From: Methylorubrum rhodinum
GTDB lineage: Bacteria > Pseudomonadota > Alphaproteobacteria > Rhizobiales > Beijerinckiaceae
Assembly: GCF_014199935.1 (NCBI RefSeq)
Contig: NZ_JACHOP010000006.1
Span: 202,417 to 266,416, forward strand
Direction of reading: 5' to 3'
DNA length: 64,000 bases
Shown: positions 42,956 to 52,497 of the stretch, in pieces
Layout of the letters: each line of letters opens with the position of its first letter
Numbering within the stretch: the stretch's first letter is position 1
The notes under the pieces: model-generated
The model's input: the letters and a program-made list of their open reading frames with translations, nothing else
Databases searched by the model: none
What the model was told of the DNA's origin: nothing
Made by a program: the position numbers and the translations under genes

Positions 42956-44821
42956 GTGAGCGAGACGGTGGAGCGGCACGAATTCGGTGCCGAGGTCGGG
43001 CGCCTGTTGGATCTGGTCGTCCATGCGCTCTATTCCGACCGCGAGATCTTTTTGCGCGAACTCGTCGCCAACGCGGCGGACGCGACCGACCGGCGCCGGT
43101 TCGAGGCGCTGACCAACGAGGCCCTGGCCCTTCCCCCGGACGCCAAGGTGCTGATCGCCCCCGACAAGGCGGCGCGCACCCTGACCATTTCCGATGCCGG
43201 CATCGGCATGGCCAAGGACGATCTTGCCCAAAATTTGGGCACCATCGCCCGCTCCGGCACCCGCGCCTTCTCGCAGGCGCTCGGCGACAAGACGAGTGAG
43301 GGCGAGGATCTGCGCCCGAGCCTGATCGGCCAGTTCGGCGTCGGCTTCTACTCGGCCTTCATGGTGGCCGACCGCGTGACCGTCACCTCGCGCCGCGCCG
43401 GCACCGACGAGGCCTGGACCTGGGCCTCCGACGGCAAGGGCAGCTACACCCTGGAGCCGGCCGCCCGCGAGCAGGCCGGCACCGACATCGTGCTCTACCT
43501 GAAGGACGACGCCGACGAGTATCTGGAGAGCTACCGGCTCGACCACGTCGTGCGCAAATGGGCCGACAACATCGCCGTGCCGATCGCGATCCGCGACGCG
43601 GAGGGCAAGGAGGAGGCCGCCAACCGCGGCACCGCGCTCTGGCGCAAGCCCAAGTCCGAAGTCACGGAAGAGCAGTACAAGGAGTTCTACCGCACCGTCA
43701 GCCACGGCTTCGACGAGCCCTGGGCGACCCTGCATTGGCGGGCGGAAGGGGCGCTGGAATTCACCGGCCTCCTGTTCGTGCCGAGCATGAAGCCGTTCAT
43801 GGCCGTGGAGGACGACCGCCGCTCCAAGGTGCGGCTGCACGTGCGGCGCATGTTCATCACCGACGAGGCCGAGTTGCTGCCGAACTGGCTGCGCTTCGTC
43901 CACGGCGTGGTCGACACCGACGACCTGCCGCTCAACGTCTCGCGCGAGATGCTGCAATCGACGCCGACGCTGCAGAAGATCCGCCGGGCGGTGACCGGCC
44001 GGGTGCTCTCGGAGCTGAGCAGCCGCTCCAAGAACGCCGAGAAGGCGGACGAATACCAGAAATTCTTCGAGAATTTTGGGCCGATCCTCAAGGAGGGCAT
44101 CTACGAGGATTACGAGCGCCGCGCCGAGATCGCGCCGCTCCTACGCTTCCGCTCGTCGACGCAGGACGGCTTGACCTCGCTGCCCGACTACGTGTCGCGG
44201 ATGAAGCCGGAGCAGGAGGCGATCTACTACCTCGTCGCCGACGACGTGGAGGCGCTCAAGAACTCCGCCCAGCTTGAAGGGTTTCGCGCCCGCGGCGTGG
44301 AGGTGCTGCTGCTCTCCGACCACGTCGATGCGTTCTGGCCCGAGCAACTCGGCAAGTTCGATGACAAGCCGCTGCGCTCGGTCACGCAGGGCGCGGCCGA
44401 CCTGTCGAAGTTCAAGCCCGAGGGCGAGGCCGGCGAGGCGCCGACCGCCGACAAGCTGGTGGCCGCGCTCAAGCTCGCGCTCGGCGCCGACGTGTCGGAC
44501 GTGCGCACGACCGACCGCCTCGTCGACAGCGCGGTGGTGCTCGCCGCCTCCGGCTCTGGGCCCGACCTGCAGATGCAGCGCCTGCTGCGCCGGGCCGGCC
44601 GCGGGTTCGGGGGAGGGGCACCGATCCTCGAGATCAACCCGCGCCACGCCCTGATCCGCGCGCTCGATGCCCGCGCCGAGGCCGGCGAGGACCTCGCCTC
44701 CGAGGCCGGCACCCTGCTCGACCTCGCCCGCGTGCAGGACGGCGACACCCCGCGCGACCCGGTCGCCTTCGCCCGCGCGGTCGCGGCTGCGCTCGCAGGG
44801 GGCTCGGCACCGTCGGCGTGA
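42956..44821 (+). CDS. htpG: molecular chaperone HtpG (Hsp90)
   Basis: 621 aa from the GTG at 42956 with AGGGAGG upstream. GHKL ATPase: [20 protein letters not shown] (family motif usually ELISNASDA), [40 protein letters not shown]. Middle domain with [38 protein letters not shown], and a C-terminal dimer domain ending near [10 protein letters not shown]. Hsp90 of bacteria, ATP-dependent client folding. Length is normal. Monocistronic. Confidence 0.95.
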   Translation: MSETVERHEFGAEVGRLLDLVVHALYSDREIFLRELVANAADATDRRRFEALTNEALALPPDAKVLIAPDKAARTLTISDAGIGMAKDDLAQNLGTIARSGTRAFSQALGDKTSEGEDLRPSLIGQFGVGFYSAFMVADRVTVTSRRAGTDEAWTWASDGKGSYTLEPAAREQAGTDIVLYLKDDADEYLESYRLDHVVRKWADNIAVPIAIRDAEGKEEAANRGTALWRKPKSEVTEEQYKEFYRTVSHGFDEPWATLHWRAEGALEFTGLLFVPSMKPFMAVEDDRRSKVRLHVRRMFITDEAELLPNWLRFVHGVVDTDDLPLNVSREMLQSTPTLQKIRRAVTGRVLSELSSRSKNAEKADEYQKFFENFGPILKEGIYEDYERRAEIAPLLRFRSSTQDGLTSLPDYVSRMKPEQEAIYYLVADDVEALKNSAQLEGFRARGVEVLLLSDHVDAFWPEQLGKFDDKPLRSVTQGAADLSKFKPEGEAGEAPTADKLVAALKLALGADVSDVRTTDRLVDSAVVLAASGSGPDLQMQRLLRRAGRGFGGGAPILEINPRHALIRALDARAEAGEDLASEAGTLLDLARVQDGDTPRDPVAFARAVAAALAGGSAPSA

Positions 44822-44853
44822 GGAGGGCAGCGTGATGAGGGAAGGGGCGCGGA

Positions 44854-45072
44854 TCAGATCCGCGTCCCGTCGTCCCTCGGCGGCGAGCCGCAGCGGAAGC
44901 GGGCGACCCGCCAGCGGTCGCCATGGGCGTTCTGCCACGCCGCCATCTGCGGCTGCGCCACCGCGAGGCATTGCTGCGGCGTGACGATGTCCTCGTTGAA
45001 GCGGTGGACCCGTATCACGCAGTGGGTCGGGTTGGCGACCATGCAGGTCATGAAGTAGAGGCCGTAGAGCAT
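44854..45072 (-). CDS. small cysteine-containing hypothetical protein
   Basis: 72 aa, ATG at 45072 with GGAG nine bases upstream. The sequence MLYGLYFMTCMVANPTHCVI, then RVHRFNEDIVTPQQCLAVAQ and QMAAWQNAHGDRWRVARFRC, has four cysteines and an amphipathic middle; similar short proteins occur in Methylobacterium as I recall. It may be periplasmic, since the first 15 residues are hydrophobic. Convergent with htpG, 32 bp away. Function unknown. Confidence 0.55.
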   Translation of the reverse strand: MLYGLYFMTCMVANPTHCVIRVHRFNEDIVTPQQCLAVAQPQMAAWQNAHGDRWRVARFRCGSPPRDDGTRI

Positions 45073-45295
45073 GCGGTGAGGCTCCGTGACGTCGTGAGCA
45101 TCGCCTCCCGGGCCGTGTCGTTTCTTGATGATTTGCCGAGAAAGCACATCGCAAACGGTGTGCCGAAGGTTCCGCCGCAGCGTTGCGCGGATTGCACGGC
45201 CGGGACGCTGTTGTTGCGGTGCAACATTCTCGATGAGGCAACTGGCTCGACCGATCGACGTTGACACCCTCGCCCCCACGCGCGAACAGCGAAGC

Positions 45296-45577
45296 ATGAC
45301 CGTCGATGCCTCCCGCGATCCGCAGACCGCCCGCCGCGACAAGCGGATCGTCTGGGGCATCGCCGGCCTCGTCGCCGCGACCGTGCTGATCGGCGCCCTC
45401 GCGCCGTCCGGGCACAAGCCCGCCGCGCTCGCCCCCGCCGACGATCCGGCCTGCGCCGAATGGGGCGACGGCTGCAAGGTCTGCCGCCGCCTCGAGGCCG
45501 GCGCCGCCTGCTCGCTGCCGGGCATCGCCTGCACGCCGGGCACGATGGCCTGCCTGCGCGCCACGGGAGAGCCGTGA
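45296..45577 (+). CDS. membrane-anchored cysteine-rich small protein
   Basis: 93 aa, ATG at 45296. N-terminal cytoplasmic tail with RRDKR, one membrane segment (IVWGIAGLVAATVLIGALAP), then an extracytoplasmic tail with six cysteines in CAEWGDGCKVCRRLEAGAAC, SLPGIACTPGTMACL. The GTGA overlap puts gluQ directly behind it. Cysteine spacing suggests disulfides in the periplasm or metal binding. No family recognised. Confidence 0.6.
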   Translation: MTVDASRDPQTARRDKRIVWGIAGLVAATVLIGALAPSGHKPAALAPADDPACAEWGDGCKVCRRLEAGAACSLPGIACTPGTMACLRATGEP

Positions 45578-46434
45578 GCCGACCGACCCTCCGCTTCGCG
45601 CCGAGCCCGAACGGCCGGCTTCATCTCGGCCACGCCTTTTCCGCCCTCACCAACGCCCGCATCGCCGACGATCTCGGCGGCCGGCTGCTGTTGCGGATCG
45701 AGGACATCGATCTCGGCCGGACCCGGCCCGAATTCGTGCAAGGCACCTTCGACGACCTCGCGTGGCTCGGGCTGCGTTTCGACGGCCCGGTGCGCCGCCA
45801 GTCCGAGCACTTTTCAGCCTATGCGCGGGCATGCGATGCGCTCGCTGCGCGAAAACTCCTTTATCCGTGCTTCTGCTCGCGCGGGCGGATCGCGGCGGCC
45901 GTGGCCGAGCGGGCGGCGGTGGCGCGCGATCCCGATGGCGCGCCGCTCTATCCCGGCACCTGCCGCGCGCTCTCATGCAACGAAGTCCAGGCCCGCATCG
46001 AGGCCGGAGAGCCGCATACGTGGCGCCTCGACGGCGCGGCGGCCCTGGCCGCGGTCACGGCTCCCCTCGTCATCCGCCGCTTCGCCCCGGACGGCGCGGA
46101 AAAGACCGTCCCGGCCGATCCGACCCGCTGGGGCGATGCGGTGATCGCCCGCCGCGACGTGCCGACGAGCTACCATCTCGCGGTGGTGTGGGACGATGCG
46201 GAGCAGGGGATCAGCCATGTGGTGCGCGGCCAGGATCTGGAGGCGGCGACCGACCTGCATGTGCTGCTGCAGCACCTGCTCGGCCTGCCGAGCCCGGCTT
46301 ATCACCACCACGGCCTGATCCGCGACGAGACCGGCGACAAGCTCGCCAAGTCGAAGGGCTCGGAATCGCTGGCGGACCTGCGCGCGAGTGGCGTCGACCC
46401 GGACGCGGTGCGCGCCATGCTGGGCCTCGCCTGA
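45574..46434 (+). CDS. gluQ: glutamyl-Q tRNA(Asp) synthetase
   Basis: 286 aa from the GTG at 45574. It has the class I synthetase catalytic half only: HLGH-like signature in RFAPSPNGRLHLGHAFSALT, LLLRIEDIDLGRTRPEF, a Cys-rich zinc stretch around LLYPCFCSRGRI, YHLAVVWDDAEQGISHVVRG and the KLAKS loop in DKLAKSKGS. Lacking an anticodon domain, it glutamylates queuosine in tRNA-Asp. Translationally coupled to the cysteine-rich small protein upstream. Confidence 0.93.
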   Translation: MSRPTLRFAPSPNGRLHLGHAFSALTNARIADDLGGRLLLRIEDIDLGRTRPEFVQGTFDDLAWLGLRFDGPVRRQSEHFSAYARACDALAARKLLYPCFCSRGRIAAAVAERAAVARDPDGAPLYPGTCRALSCNEVQARIEAGEPHTWRLDGAAALAAVTAPLVIRRFAPDGAEKTVPADPTRWGDAVIARRDVPTSYHLAVVWDDAEQGISHVVRGQDLEAATDLHVLLQHLLGLPSPAYHHHGLIRDETGDKLAKSKGSESLADLRASGVDPDAVRAMLGLA

Positions 46435-46445
46435 AACCGAGGTTT

Positions 46446-46487
46446 CGGAAGGACCAGTCCTTTCGCGGGTCCAGGGCAGGGCCCTGG
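46446..46487. repeat. double-hairpin extragenic repeat, copy B
   Basis: Copy B of the repeat seen at 40577-40617, inverted. Stem one CGGAAGGAC/GTCCTTTCG (46446-46454 with 46457-46465, one mismatch), stem two CCAGGGC/GCCCTGG (46471-46477 with 46481-46487). Both copies share an ACCCGC-type linker when read in the same direction. It starts 12 bases after the gluQ stop. Confidence 0.6.
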
Positions 46488-46595
46488 TGAAAGGAAGCTG
46501 GGGCGCTGCCGTGAAGAACTCGGCCCATGGTGCATCCGTCGCAGAATGGTGATCGAACGTACCACCACACCGCGGGATCAACACCGAGCGCATAT

Positions 46596-46654
46596 CCGTC
46601 TCGGCTCTGCACCCCGAAAGGACCGAGTTCTTTCGGGGTGCAGAGCCGAGACGG
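46596..46654. terminator. long perfect hairpin between convergent gluQ and rlmE
   Basis: Perfect 25-bp arms (46596-46620 and 46630-46654) around a nine-base loop. It ends one base before the last base of the rlmE stop. The arms contain CTGCACCCCGAAAG. Position between two convergent genes fits a two-way terminator, although there is no T-run, so Rho-independent activity is doubtful. It may instead be a further extragenic repeat. Confidence 0.55.
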
Positions 46655-46655
46655 C

Positions 46656-47369
46656 TTACACCTCCTCGGCGCCTTCGGTCTCGGTCTGGCCGCGGAAGCC
46701 CGTGGCCAGCACGTAGAGCTCGCTCGAATCCGCCCGGCTCGCCGCCGGCTTGACGTGGCGGACCACGGCAAAGTCGCGCTTGAGGTCGGCGAGCAGGCCG
46801 CCTTCGGTGCCGCCCTGGAACACCTTGGCGAGGTAGGCCCCGCCCGGTGCCAGGATCTCGCGGGCGAAGGCCGCCGCGGTCTCGGCCAGCCCGATGATGC
46901 GCAAGTGGTCAGTCTTCTTGTGGCCGGTGGTGTTGGCCGCCATGTCGGACAGCACGAGGTCGGCGGGTCCGCCCAGCAGCTCGATCAGGCGCTCGGGCGC
47001 GGAGGGGTCGAGGAAGTCGCCGGTGATGAAGGTCGCGCCGGCCATCGGCTCGATGTCGAGCAGGTCGATGCCGACGACCCGGCCGGTCTCGCCCACGGTC
47101 TTGACCGCGACCTGCGCCCAGCCGCCGGGCGCCGCACCGAGATCGAGCACCTTCTGCCCCGGCTTCAGCAGCTTGAAGCGCTCGTCGATCTCCACGAGCT
47201 TGAACGCCGCCCGCGAGCGATAGCCTTCGCGCTTGGCGCGGGCCACGTAGGGATCGTTGAGCTGGCGCTCCAGCCAGCGCTTCTGCGACAGCGTGCGCCC
47301 GCGCCCGGTCTTCACCCGCTGCTTCAGGTCGCCGCGCAGGCCGCCCGTCCCGCCTCGCCGGTCGGTCAT
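46656..47369 (-). CDS. rlmE: 23S rRNA 2'-O-ribose methyltransferase (U2552)
   Basis: 237 aa. FtsJ fold: [15 protein letters not shown] carries the first catalytic Lys; [20 protein letters not shown] is the SAM loop; [15 protein letters not shown] carries the Asp; AKVFQGG the second Lys; [10 protein letters not shown] the Glu (K-D-K-E tetrad). It methylates U2552 in the A loop of 23S rRNA. Lies 60 bp downstream of the ppx/gppA gene, a common alphaproteobacterial pairing. Confidence 0.93.
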   Translation of the reverse strand: MTDRRGGTGGLRGDLKQRVKTGRGRTLSQKRWLERQLNDPYVARAKREGYRSRAAFKLVEIDERFKLLKPGQKVLDLGAAPGGWAQVAVKTVGETGRVVGIDLLDIEPMAGATFITGDFLDPSAPERLIELLGGPADLVLSDMAANTTGHKKTDHLRIIGLAETAAAFAREILAPGGAYLAKVFQGGTEGGLLADLKRDFAVVRHVKPAASRADSSELYVLATGFRGQTETEGAEEV

Positions 47370-47429
47370 GATGTTGGTCCTCTCACGGAGCCGTGCCTAG
47401 CGGAACGCGGCCCGCGCGAAAAGAACGCC

Positions 47430-48542
47430 TCAGCGATACCGCCCCCGGCGCCACACGCCGTCCTCGCGCATCATGTTCATCAAGAGGCCCTCGCGCAGGC
47501 CCCGGTCGGCGATGCGCAGGCGCTCGGAAGGAAACACCCGGCGGATCGCCTCCAGGATGGCGCAGCCGGCGAGCACGAGATCGGCCCGGTCGCGGCCGAT
47601 GCAGGGGTTGTCGGCGCGCTGCTCCAGGCGGGTATCGAGCAGGTCCTCGATCGCGTCGCTGACCTCAAAGTCGCTCATCCACAGGCCGTCGACCCGGCGC
47701 CGCTCGTAGCGGACGAGCCGCAGGTGCATCGCGGCGAGCGTCGTCACGGTGCCCGACGTGCCGAGCAGATGGAAGTAGGGCGCGGTCGCCGCCGCCGCCG
47801 CCCGGATGGCGAAGGGGGAGAGCAGGTCGCCGACCTCCTCGACCATGCCCTCGAAGGTCAGCCGCGTCACCTCGGTGCCGCCGTGGCGCTCGGCCAGCGT
47901 CACCACGCCGACGGGCAGCGAATCCCAGGCGCGGATCCGCAGCGTCGGATCGGTCGAGGGGTTGGCCGCCGCGCCGTCGAGCCACGCGATCTCGGTGGAG
48001 CCGCCGCCGATGTCGAAGATCACCACCGATTCCGCTCGCGGGTCGGCGAGCGCGGCGCAGCCGGTGACGGCGAGGTACGCTTCGGTCTGGCGATCGACGA
48101 TCTCGAGATCGAGCCCGACCTCGGCGCGGACGCGAGCCACGAACTCGGCGCCGTTGACGGCGAGCCGGCAGGCCTCCGTCGCGATCACCTTGGAGCGGGC
48201 GACGCCGCGGGCCTTCATCTTGGCCTTGCAGATGCGCAACGCCTCGACCGTGCGCTCGATCGCGGCCTCGGTCAGGCGGTTCGAGTTCCCCAAACCCTCG
48301 CCGAGGCGGACGATGCGCGAGAACGCGTCGATGACGCGGAACCCGTTGGGGGTCGGCTCGGCGACGAGCAGGCGGCAATTGTTGGTGCCGAGATCGAGGG
48401 CGGCGTAGGCGTCGCGGCGCCCGTAGCGGGTCGGATAGGGCTCGATCGGCCGGCCGGCGACAACCGCGCGGGTGCCGTCCCGCGGGTCCTGCGGGTCGGC
48501 GGCGGGGCGGGCCGACACGGCGGCGGCGCTCTCATCCCTCAT
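47430..48542 (-). CDS. Ppx/GppA family exopolyphosphatase / pppGpp phosphatase
   Basis: 370 aa from an ATG at 48542; an ATG at 48569 would add nine residues. Actin-like ATPase fold: AYAALDLGTNNCRLLVAEPT, RIVRLGEGLGNSNRLTEAAI, VIFDIGGGSTEIAWLDG and LLGTSGTVTTLAAMH. These enzymes hydrolyse polyphosphate or the 5' phosphate of pppGpp. Which activity applies cannot be read from sequence. It is upstream of rlmE in the same direction. Confidence 0.9.
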   Translation of the reverse strand: MRDESAAAVSARPAADPQDPRDGTRAVVAGRPIEPYPTRYGRRDAYAALDLGTNNCRLLVAEPTPNGFRVIDAFSRIVRLGEGLGNSNRLTEAAIERTVEALRICKAKMKARGVARSKVIATEACRLAVNGAEFVARVRAEVGLDLEIVDRQTEAYLAVTGCAALADPRAESVVIFDIGGGSTEIAWLDGAAANPSTDPTLRIRAWDSLPVGVVTLAERHGGTEVTRLTFEGMVEEVGDLLSPFAIRAAAAATAPYFHLLGTSGTVTTLAAMHLRLVRYERRRVDGLWMSDFEVSDAIEDLLDTRLEQRADNPCIGRDRADLVLAGCAILEAIRRVFPSERLRIADRGLREGLLMNMMREDGVWRRGRYR

Positions 48543-48674
48543 GGACGCGGCCGAGCTTCCTGAACGCACGCGGACACGGCAGCACGCCGCACCATCGTGG
48601 CGTCGAAGCTACAGGCGTTGCCGGGCAACTGCAAAGACTCGATCGCGGGACACGCAGAATTTGCCGCGCGATCG

Positions 48675-49817
48675 TCAAGGGACCGGGGGTAAGGCGGTGA
48701 TCGGATAGCGGCGCCCCTTCCACACCGCGACGCCGGCCCGCGCCGGGCGCAGCAGCGCGTTCCACTGGATCGCGAGCGCCGTGCAGACGGTCAACGGATG
48801 CAGCGGCACGGTGGCGGCGGGCTCGCGCACCACCAGGGTGATCGCCGCACGCGTGGCGAGCGAGAGCAGGGCGGCGCCCGCCGCGATCCAACTGGCCGAC
48901 GAATCGCTCGCCAGCAGCGCCGAGACCAGCACCAGCCAGGGCAGGACGTGGCCGCCGAACAGGAGTACGGTCCAGATCGGTAGGGCACGGGGCGTGGCCA
49001 TGCCCTCGCGGGCGTTCTTCGAGAAGCCGGCCCAGCTCTGCGGCCAGTCGCGGTACATCCGGCAGGTCGCGAGCGCGTGGCCGGCGACGAGGTCGGTGCG
49101 CAGGCCTTGTCCGCGGAACAGGCGCGGCAGACGCACGCCGTCGTGCAGCGAGGTGCGGATCGCCGCGTGGCCGCCGCTGGCCCGGTAGGCGTCGGCCCGC
49201 ATCAGGATCATCTGCCCGCAGGCGGCGCCGAGCGACGGATCGGGCGAGAGCCGCATCAAGGCCATCGGCAGGTAGCCGATCAGCAAAAAGTCGATCATCG
49301 GCACGGTCAGGCGCTCGCCGAGGCTATCCATCAGCTGCCGCGGCACACCGCTGACGAGATCGACGTTCGCGCGCCGCGCATGCGCCGCGAGGCCGGCGAC
49401 GCCGTTGGGCGCCAGCGTCACGTCGGCGTCGAGGAAGAGGAGGAGGTCGCCCCGGGCCTCGCGGGCGAGCATGGCGCAGGCGTGGTTCTTGCCGGTCCAG
49501 CCCTCGGGCAGGTCGGGCACGGCAACGAGGCGCAGCCGCGGGTCGGCCTCGGCGATGCGGCGGACGATTGTTGCGGTGTCGTCGGTGGAATGGTCGTCGC
49601 CGACCAGCACCTCGATCGCGATGCCGGCGCTCGCGAGTGCGGCGCGCACCGTGCCCTCGATCACCCCCGCCTCGTTGCGGGCCGGGATCAGGATCGAGAC
49701 GAGGCCGGGCGCCTCCGGCTCCGGCTCGGGCGTGCGCAGGATCGAGAGGTTGATCGCCGCGAGGCAGGCCGGCAGCGCGGCGAGCGCGAGGGTCAGCAGA
49801 GCGAGGGCCAGGATCAT
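48675..49817 (-). CDS. glycosyltransferase family 2 (CrtQ/HpnB-like)
   Basis: 380 aa, ATG at 49817 overlapping the acyltransferase stop (ATGA). N-terminal membrane anchor (about 1-22), GT-A domain with SILIPARNEAGVIEGTVRAA, VLVGDDHSTDDTATIVRRIA, the DXD-type LLLFLDADVTLAPNG, and AGFSKNAREGMATPRALPIW. Three C-terminal membrane segments follow. This layout matches CrtQ/HpnB-type transferases acting on membrane isoprenoids. Pairing with a PlsC acyltransferase and CrtI-type enzymes suggests it adds a sugar to a carotenoid acid. Confidence 0.8.
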   Translation of the reverse strand: MILALALLTLALAALPACLAAINLSILRTPEPEPEAPGLVSILIPARNEAGVIEGTVRAALASAGIAIEVLVGDDHSTDDTATIVRRIAEADPRLRLVAVPDLPEGWTGKNHACAMLAREARGDLLLFLDADVTLAPNGVAGLAAHARRANVDLVSGVPRQLMDSLGERLTVPMIDFLLIGYLPMALMRLSPDPSLGAACGQMILMRADAYRASGGHAAIRTSLHDGVRLPRLFRGQGLRTDLVAGHALATCRMYRDWPQSWAGFSKNAREGMATPRALPIWTVLLFGGHVLPWLVLVSALLASDSSASWIAAGAALLSLATRAAITLVVREPAATVPLHPLTVCTALAIQWNALLRPARAGVAVWKGRRYPITALPPVP

Positions 49818-50638
49818 CGGTCGGGCTCCTGTCGTGCGGCGCGGTGCCCGGATTCGAAGCGGCGCCCGGTCAGCATCGCCCCGAGCCGCCGCCAGCCGTC
49901 GTAGATGCCCCCGACGCCGCGTTGGCCCGAGACCAGCGTCTCGAACCGGGCGGGATCGCGGGCGACGACGTCGGCGGAGAGCCGGTCGAGGGTGTCGGTC
50001 AGCGCTTCCTCCATCCGGGCGAGGCGCTCGGGCCGCGGCAGAGCGAGAAGGTCGCCGGCCCGGATCGGCGCCCCGAAGGCGCAGAACGCCTCGGCGCCGC
50101 GCTCCTCCCAGAAGGCGTATTCGAGGGCGAGCGGCAGGACCAGGGCGTCCGGCGCGATCTCGGGGACCCGGCCGACGCCGCCCTTGAGCCCGAGCGGGCG
50201 GGCGCGCACGTCGGAGAAGCGCCCTTGCGCAGTGATCCACAGGGCGCGCCCCGGCCCCGACAACACCGCCCGCGAGGCGGTCATGAACTGCGCCGCGCCG
50301 CGGCGGCTCTCCAGATCGACCGGGAAGGCGCCGATGCGGCGGAAGATCCCGTAGCGCTTGAGCATCGCCTCGTCGAACGGGGCGTAGCAGGCACGCTCCG
50401 GAAACAGCCGGTCGCCGATGAGGATCAGGATCGCCGCGTCCCACCACGCCGGATGGTTGCAATAGACCACGAGCGGCGTGCCGGCTTCGATCGTTGCCGG
50501 CGTCCCCCAACGCGCGAGGCGCAGGGCATTCAGGTGGCGGCGCACGAACCGGTCGAGGTAGCCCGCCATGAAGCGCCAGACGAAGGGCGAGCGCTCGGGG
50601 AGTTCGGGGGCGGGCGTCACGGGGCGGCGCTCGGACAC
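49814..50638 (-). CDS. PlsC-type acyltransferase in the carotenoid locus
   Basis: 274 aa from the GTG at 50638; frames further upstream are in a repeat. It has the glycerolipid acyltransferase motif NHPAWWD (HX4D) with VVYCNHPAWWDAAILILIGD, then a GR-type motif ALWITAQGRFSDVRARPLGL. It begins with a membrane-proximal amphipathic helix. Coupled to the GT2 gene by an ATGA overlap. In the staphyloxanthin-type route an acyltransferase (CrtO) esterifies the glucosyl carotenoid; this protein could fill that role though it is PlsC-like rather than a CrtO homologue. Confidence 0.75.
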   Translation of the reverse strand: MSERRPVTPAPELPERSPFVWRFMAGYLDRFVRRHLNALRLARWGTPATIEAGTPLVVYCNHPAWWDAAILILIGDRLFPERACYAPFDEAMLKRYGIFRRIGAFPVDLESRRGAAQFMTASRAVLSGPGRALWITAQGRFSDVRARPLGLKGGVGRVPEIAPDALVLPLALEYAFWEERGAEAFCAFGAPIRAGDLLALPRPERLARMEEALTDTLDRLSADVVARDPARFETLVSGQRGVGGIYDGWRRLGAMLTGRRFESGHRAARQEPDR

Positions 50639-50698
50639 GTCACGGCTCTCAGGTTCGTCCGGCGGAGCCCCGTCGTATGGTCCGGTCGCGGTGCGCGC

Positions 50699-50808
50699 TC
50701 TCCTCCCCCTTGCGGGGAGGAGTTGGAGGTGGGGGTGGTGCAGAAGGCACCGCAACGCCTCATTCGGAACCACCCCCACCCTCAATCCCTCCCCGCAAGG
50801 GGGAGGGA
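50699..50808. repeat. extragenic palindrome (CTCCCC-type)
   Basis: About 40-bp imperfect arms (50699-50739 and 50769-50808) containing CCTCCCCCTTGCGGGGAGG and the complement; the arms include the perfect GGTGGGGGTGGT/ACCACCCCCACC. A 29-base loop lies between. The unit recurs widely in Rhizobiales intergenic DNA as I recall. It separates the acyltransferase gene from the desaturase gene. Confidence 0.7.
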
Positions 50809-50890
50809 ACCCGCGCCCTGTCCGCGAGGCGTGGCATCAAACGAGAAACCGCATATCCGACCGCAGGTGCCGAGAGAGCCAAGCCCCCCG

Positions 50891-52429
50891 TCACGCGCTG
50901 GCGCGCAGCTCCGGCTCGGCCCGGCCGCGGATGTCCTGATCCAGCGCGTCCGCCGCGATCCAGCCCGACATCATCACCATCGGCATGCCGGGGCCGGGAT
51001 GCGCCGCGCCGCCCGCGAGGTAAAGGCCGCGCACCTCGCGCGATCGGTTGCCCGGCTTGAACGCGCCCATCATGCGGCCGTGCGAGGCGAGCCCGTAGAT
51101 CGCGCCGTTCAGCACCTTGTAGCGGTCGTGGATGTCCTGCGGGGTGAGGTGGCGCTCGACGACGATACGCTCCTCGATGTCCGGCATGCCGCCGGTGCGC
51201 TTCAGCTTCTCCAGGATGGTCCGCCGATAAGCCGGGAACATTTTTTGCCAGTTGTGGTGCGGGCGTAGGTAGGGGGTGTGGACCAGCACGTACAATGCCT
51301 CGCCGCCCTCCGGCGCCACGCTCGGATCGGTGGAGGAGGGGGCCGCGAGGTAGGCGGTCGGGTCCGGGGCGGGCTCGCCCTTGCGGTAGATGAAGTCGAA
51401 CTCCTCCTCCGGGTCGCGGGAGAAGACGAAATCGTGGTGGGCGAGGTGCTCGTAGCGCTTGTTGAGGCCGAGATAGAGCACCACCCCGGAGCAGGCCGGC
51501 TCGAAGCACTTCTTCTCGTAGGTCTTGCCGACCTCGCCGCCGACGAGTTCGCGGTAGGTACGCACCGAATCCATGTTGGAGATCACGGCGTCGAACGGCG
51601 TCGTGCCGCTCGCGGTCTTCAGACCGCGGATGGCGCCACCCTGGATGTCGAGGCCGGTCACCTCGTCGGAGGATTTCAGCGTCGCGCCGAGTTCGGTCGC
51701 GAGCTTCATCAGGCCTTCGGCCACCGCGCGGGTGCCGCCCATCGGATACCAGACGCCTTCGGCCGTCTGCATGTGGGCGATGGCGCAGAGCACGGCGGGC
51801 GCGCCGTAGGGCGAGGAGCCGACATATTGCACGAAGTGGTCGAGCATCTGCGCGAGGCGGGCGTCCTTCACCTTGCCGCGGATCGTGCTCGCGACGGTGG
51901 CGTGCATGCGCAACGACAGCACGTCGCGAAGCGTGCCGGGGTTCATGTTGGCGCGGATGTCGATCGTGTCGAACAGGTCCTGCACGGCCTTCCAGAAGAA
52001 GAACCGTTCCGAGACGCCGTGCAGGTGCTCCGAGACCGCGATGAACTTCTTGTAGCCGTCGCCGATGCCCTGGCCCGGGGCGAAGCGGTCCATGGAGGCC
52101 GCCATGGCATCGACGTCCTCGATCAGGTCGATGCGGGAATTGTCGTCGAAGAAGCAGCGCCATTGCGGGTCGAGGCGGCGCAGGTCCATGTAGTCGTGGA
52201 CCGACTTGCCGGCCTCGGCAAAGACGCGCTCCAGCACGCGCGGCACGGTGAGGATGGTCGGCCCCATGTCGAAGCGGAAGCCGCCCTCGTGCAGCACCGC
52301 GGCCTTGCCGCCCATCCAGGAATTCTTGTCGTAGACGGTGACGCGATGCCCGCGGGCCGCCGTCACGCAGGCGGCGGCCAGCCCGCCGAGCCCGCTGCCC
52401 ACCACCGCGACCGAGGAACCCTGGCTCAT
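50891..52429 (-). CDS. CrtI/CrtP-type carotenoid oxidoreductase
   Basis: 512 aa. N-terminal dinucleotide fold VAVVGSGLGGLAAACVTAAR, then YDKNSWMGGKAAVLHEGGFR, FDMGPTILTVP and the C-terminal GLYLAGGAAHPGPGMPMVMM typical of phytoene desaturase-type enzymes. FAD-dependent. In a locus with a second CrtI-type enzyme, a GT and an acyltransferase, this one looks like the CrtP-type terminal oxidase (forming an acid or aldehyde) or the desaturase CrtN. I cannot settle which from sequence. Confidence 0.85.
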   Translation of the reverse strand: MSQGSSVAVVGSGLGGLAAACVTAARGHRVTVYDKNSWMGGKAAVLHEGGFRFDMGPTILTVPRVLERVFAEAGKSVHDYMDLRRLDPQWRCFFDDNSRIDLIEDVDAMAASMDRFAPGQGIGDGYKKFIAVSEHLHGVSERFFFWKAVQDLFDTIDIRANMNPGTLRDVLSLRMHATVASTIRGKVKDARLAQMLDHFVQYVGSSPYGAPAVLCAIAHMQTAEGVWYPMGGTRAVAEGLMKLATELGATLKSSDEVTGLDIQGGAIRGLKTASGTTPFDAVISNMDSVRTYRELVGGEVGKTYEKKCFEPACSGVVLYLGLNKRYEHLAHHDFVFSRDPEEEFDFIYRKGEPAPDPTAYLAAPSSTDPSVAPEGGEALYVLVHTPYLRPHHNWQKMFPAYRRTILEKLKRTGGMPDIEERIVVERHLTPQDIHDRYKVLNGAIYGLASHGRMMGAFKPGNRSREVRGLYLAGGAAHPGPGMPMVMMSGWIAADALDQDIRGRAEPELRASA

Positions 52430-52497
52430 CGCAACTCATCCCCGCCGGGGCTGAGGCGCCGGCCTTCACGGCAAAGCTAGATGCGGCGCACGGCGGG

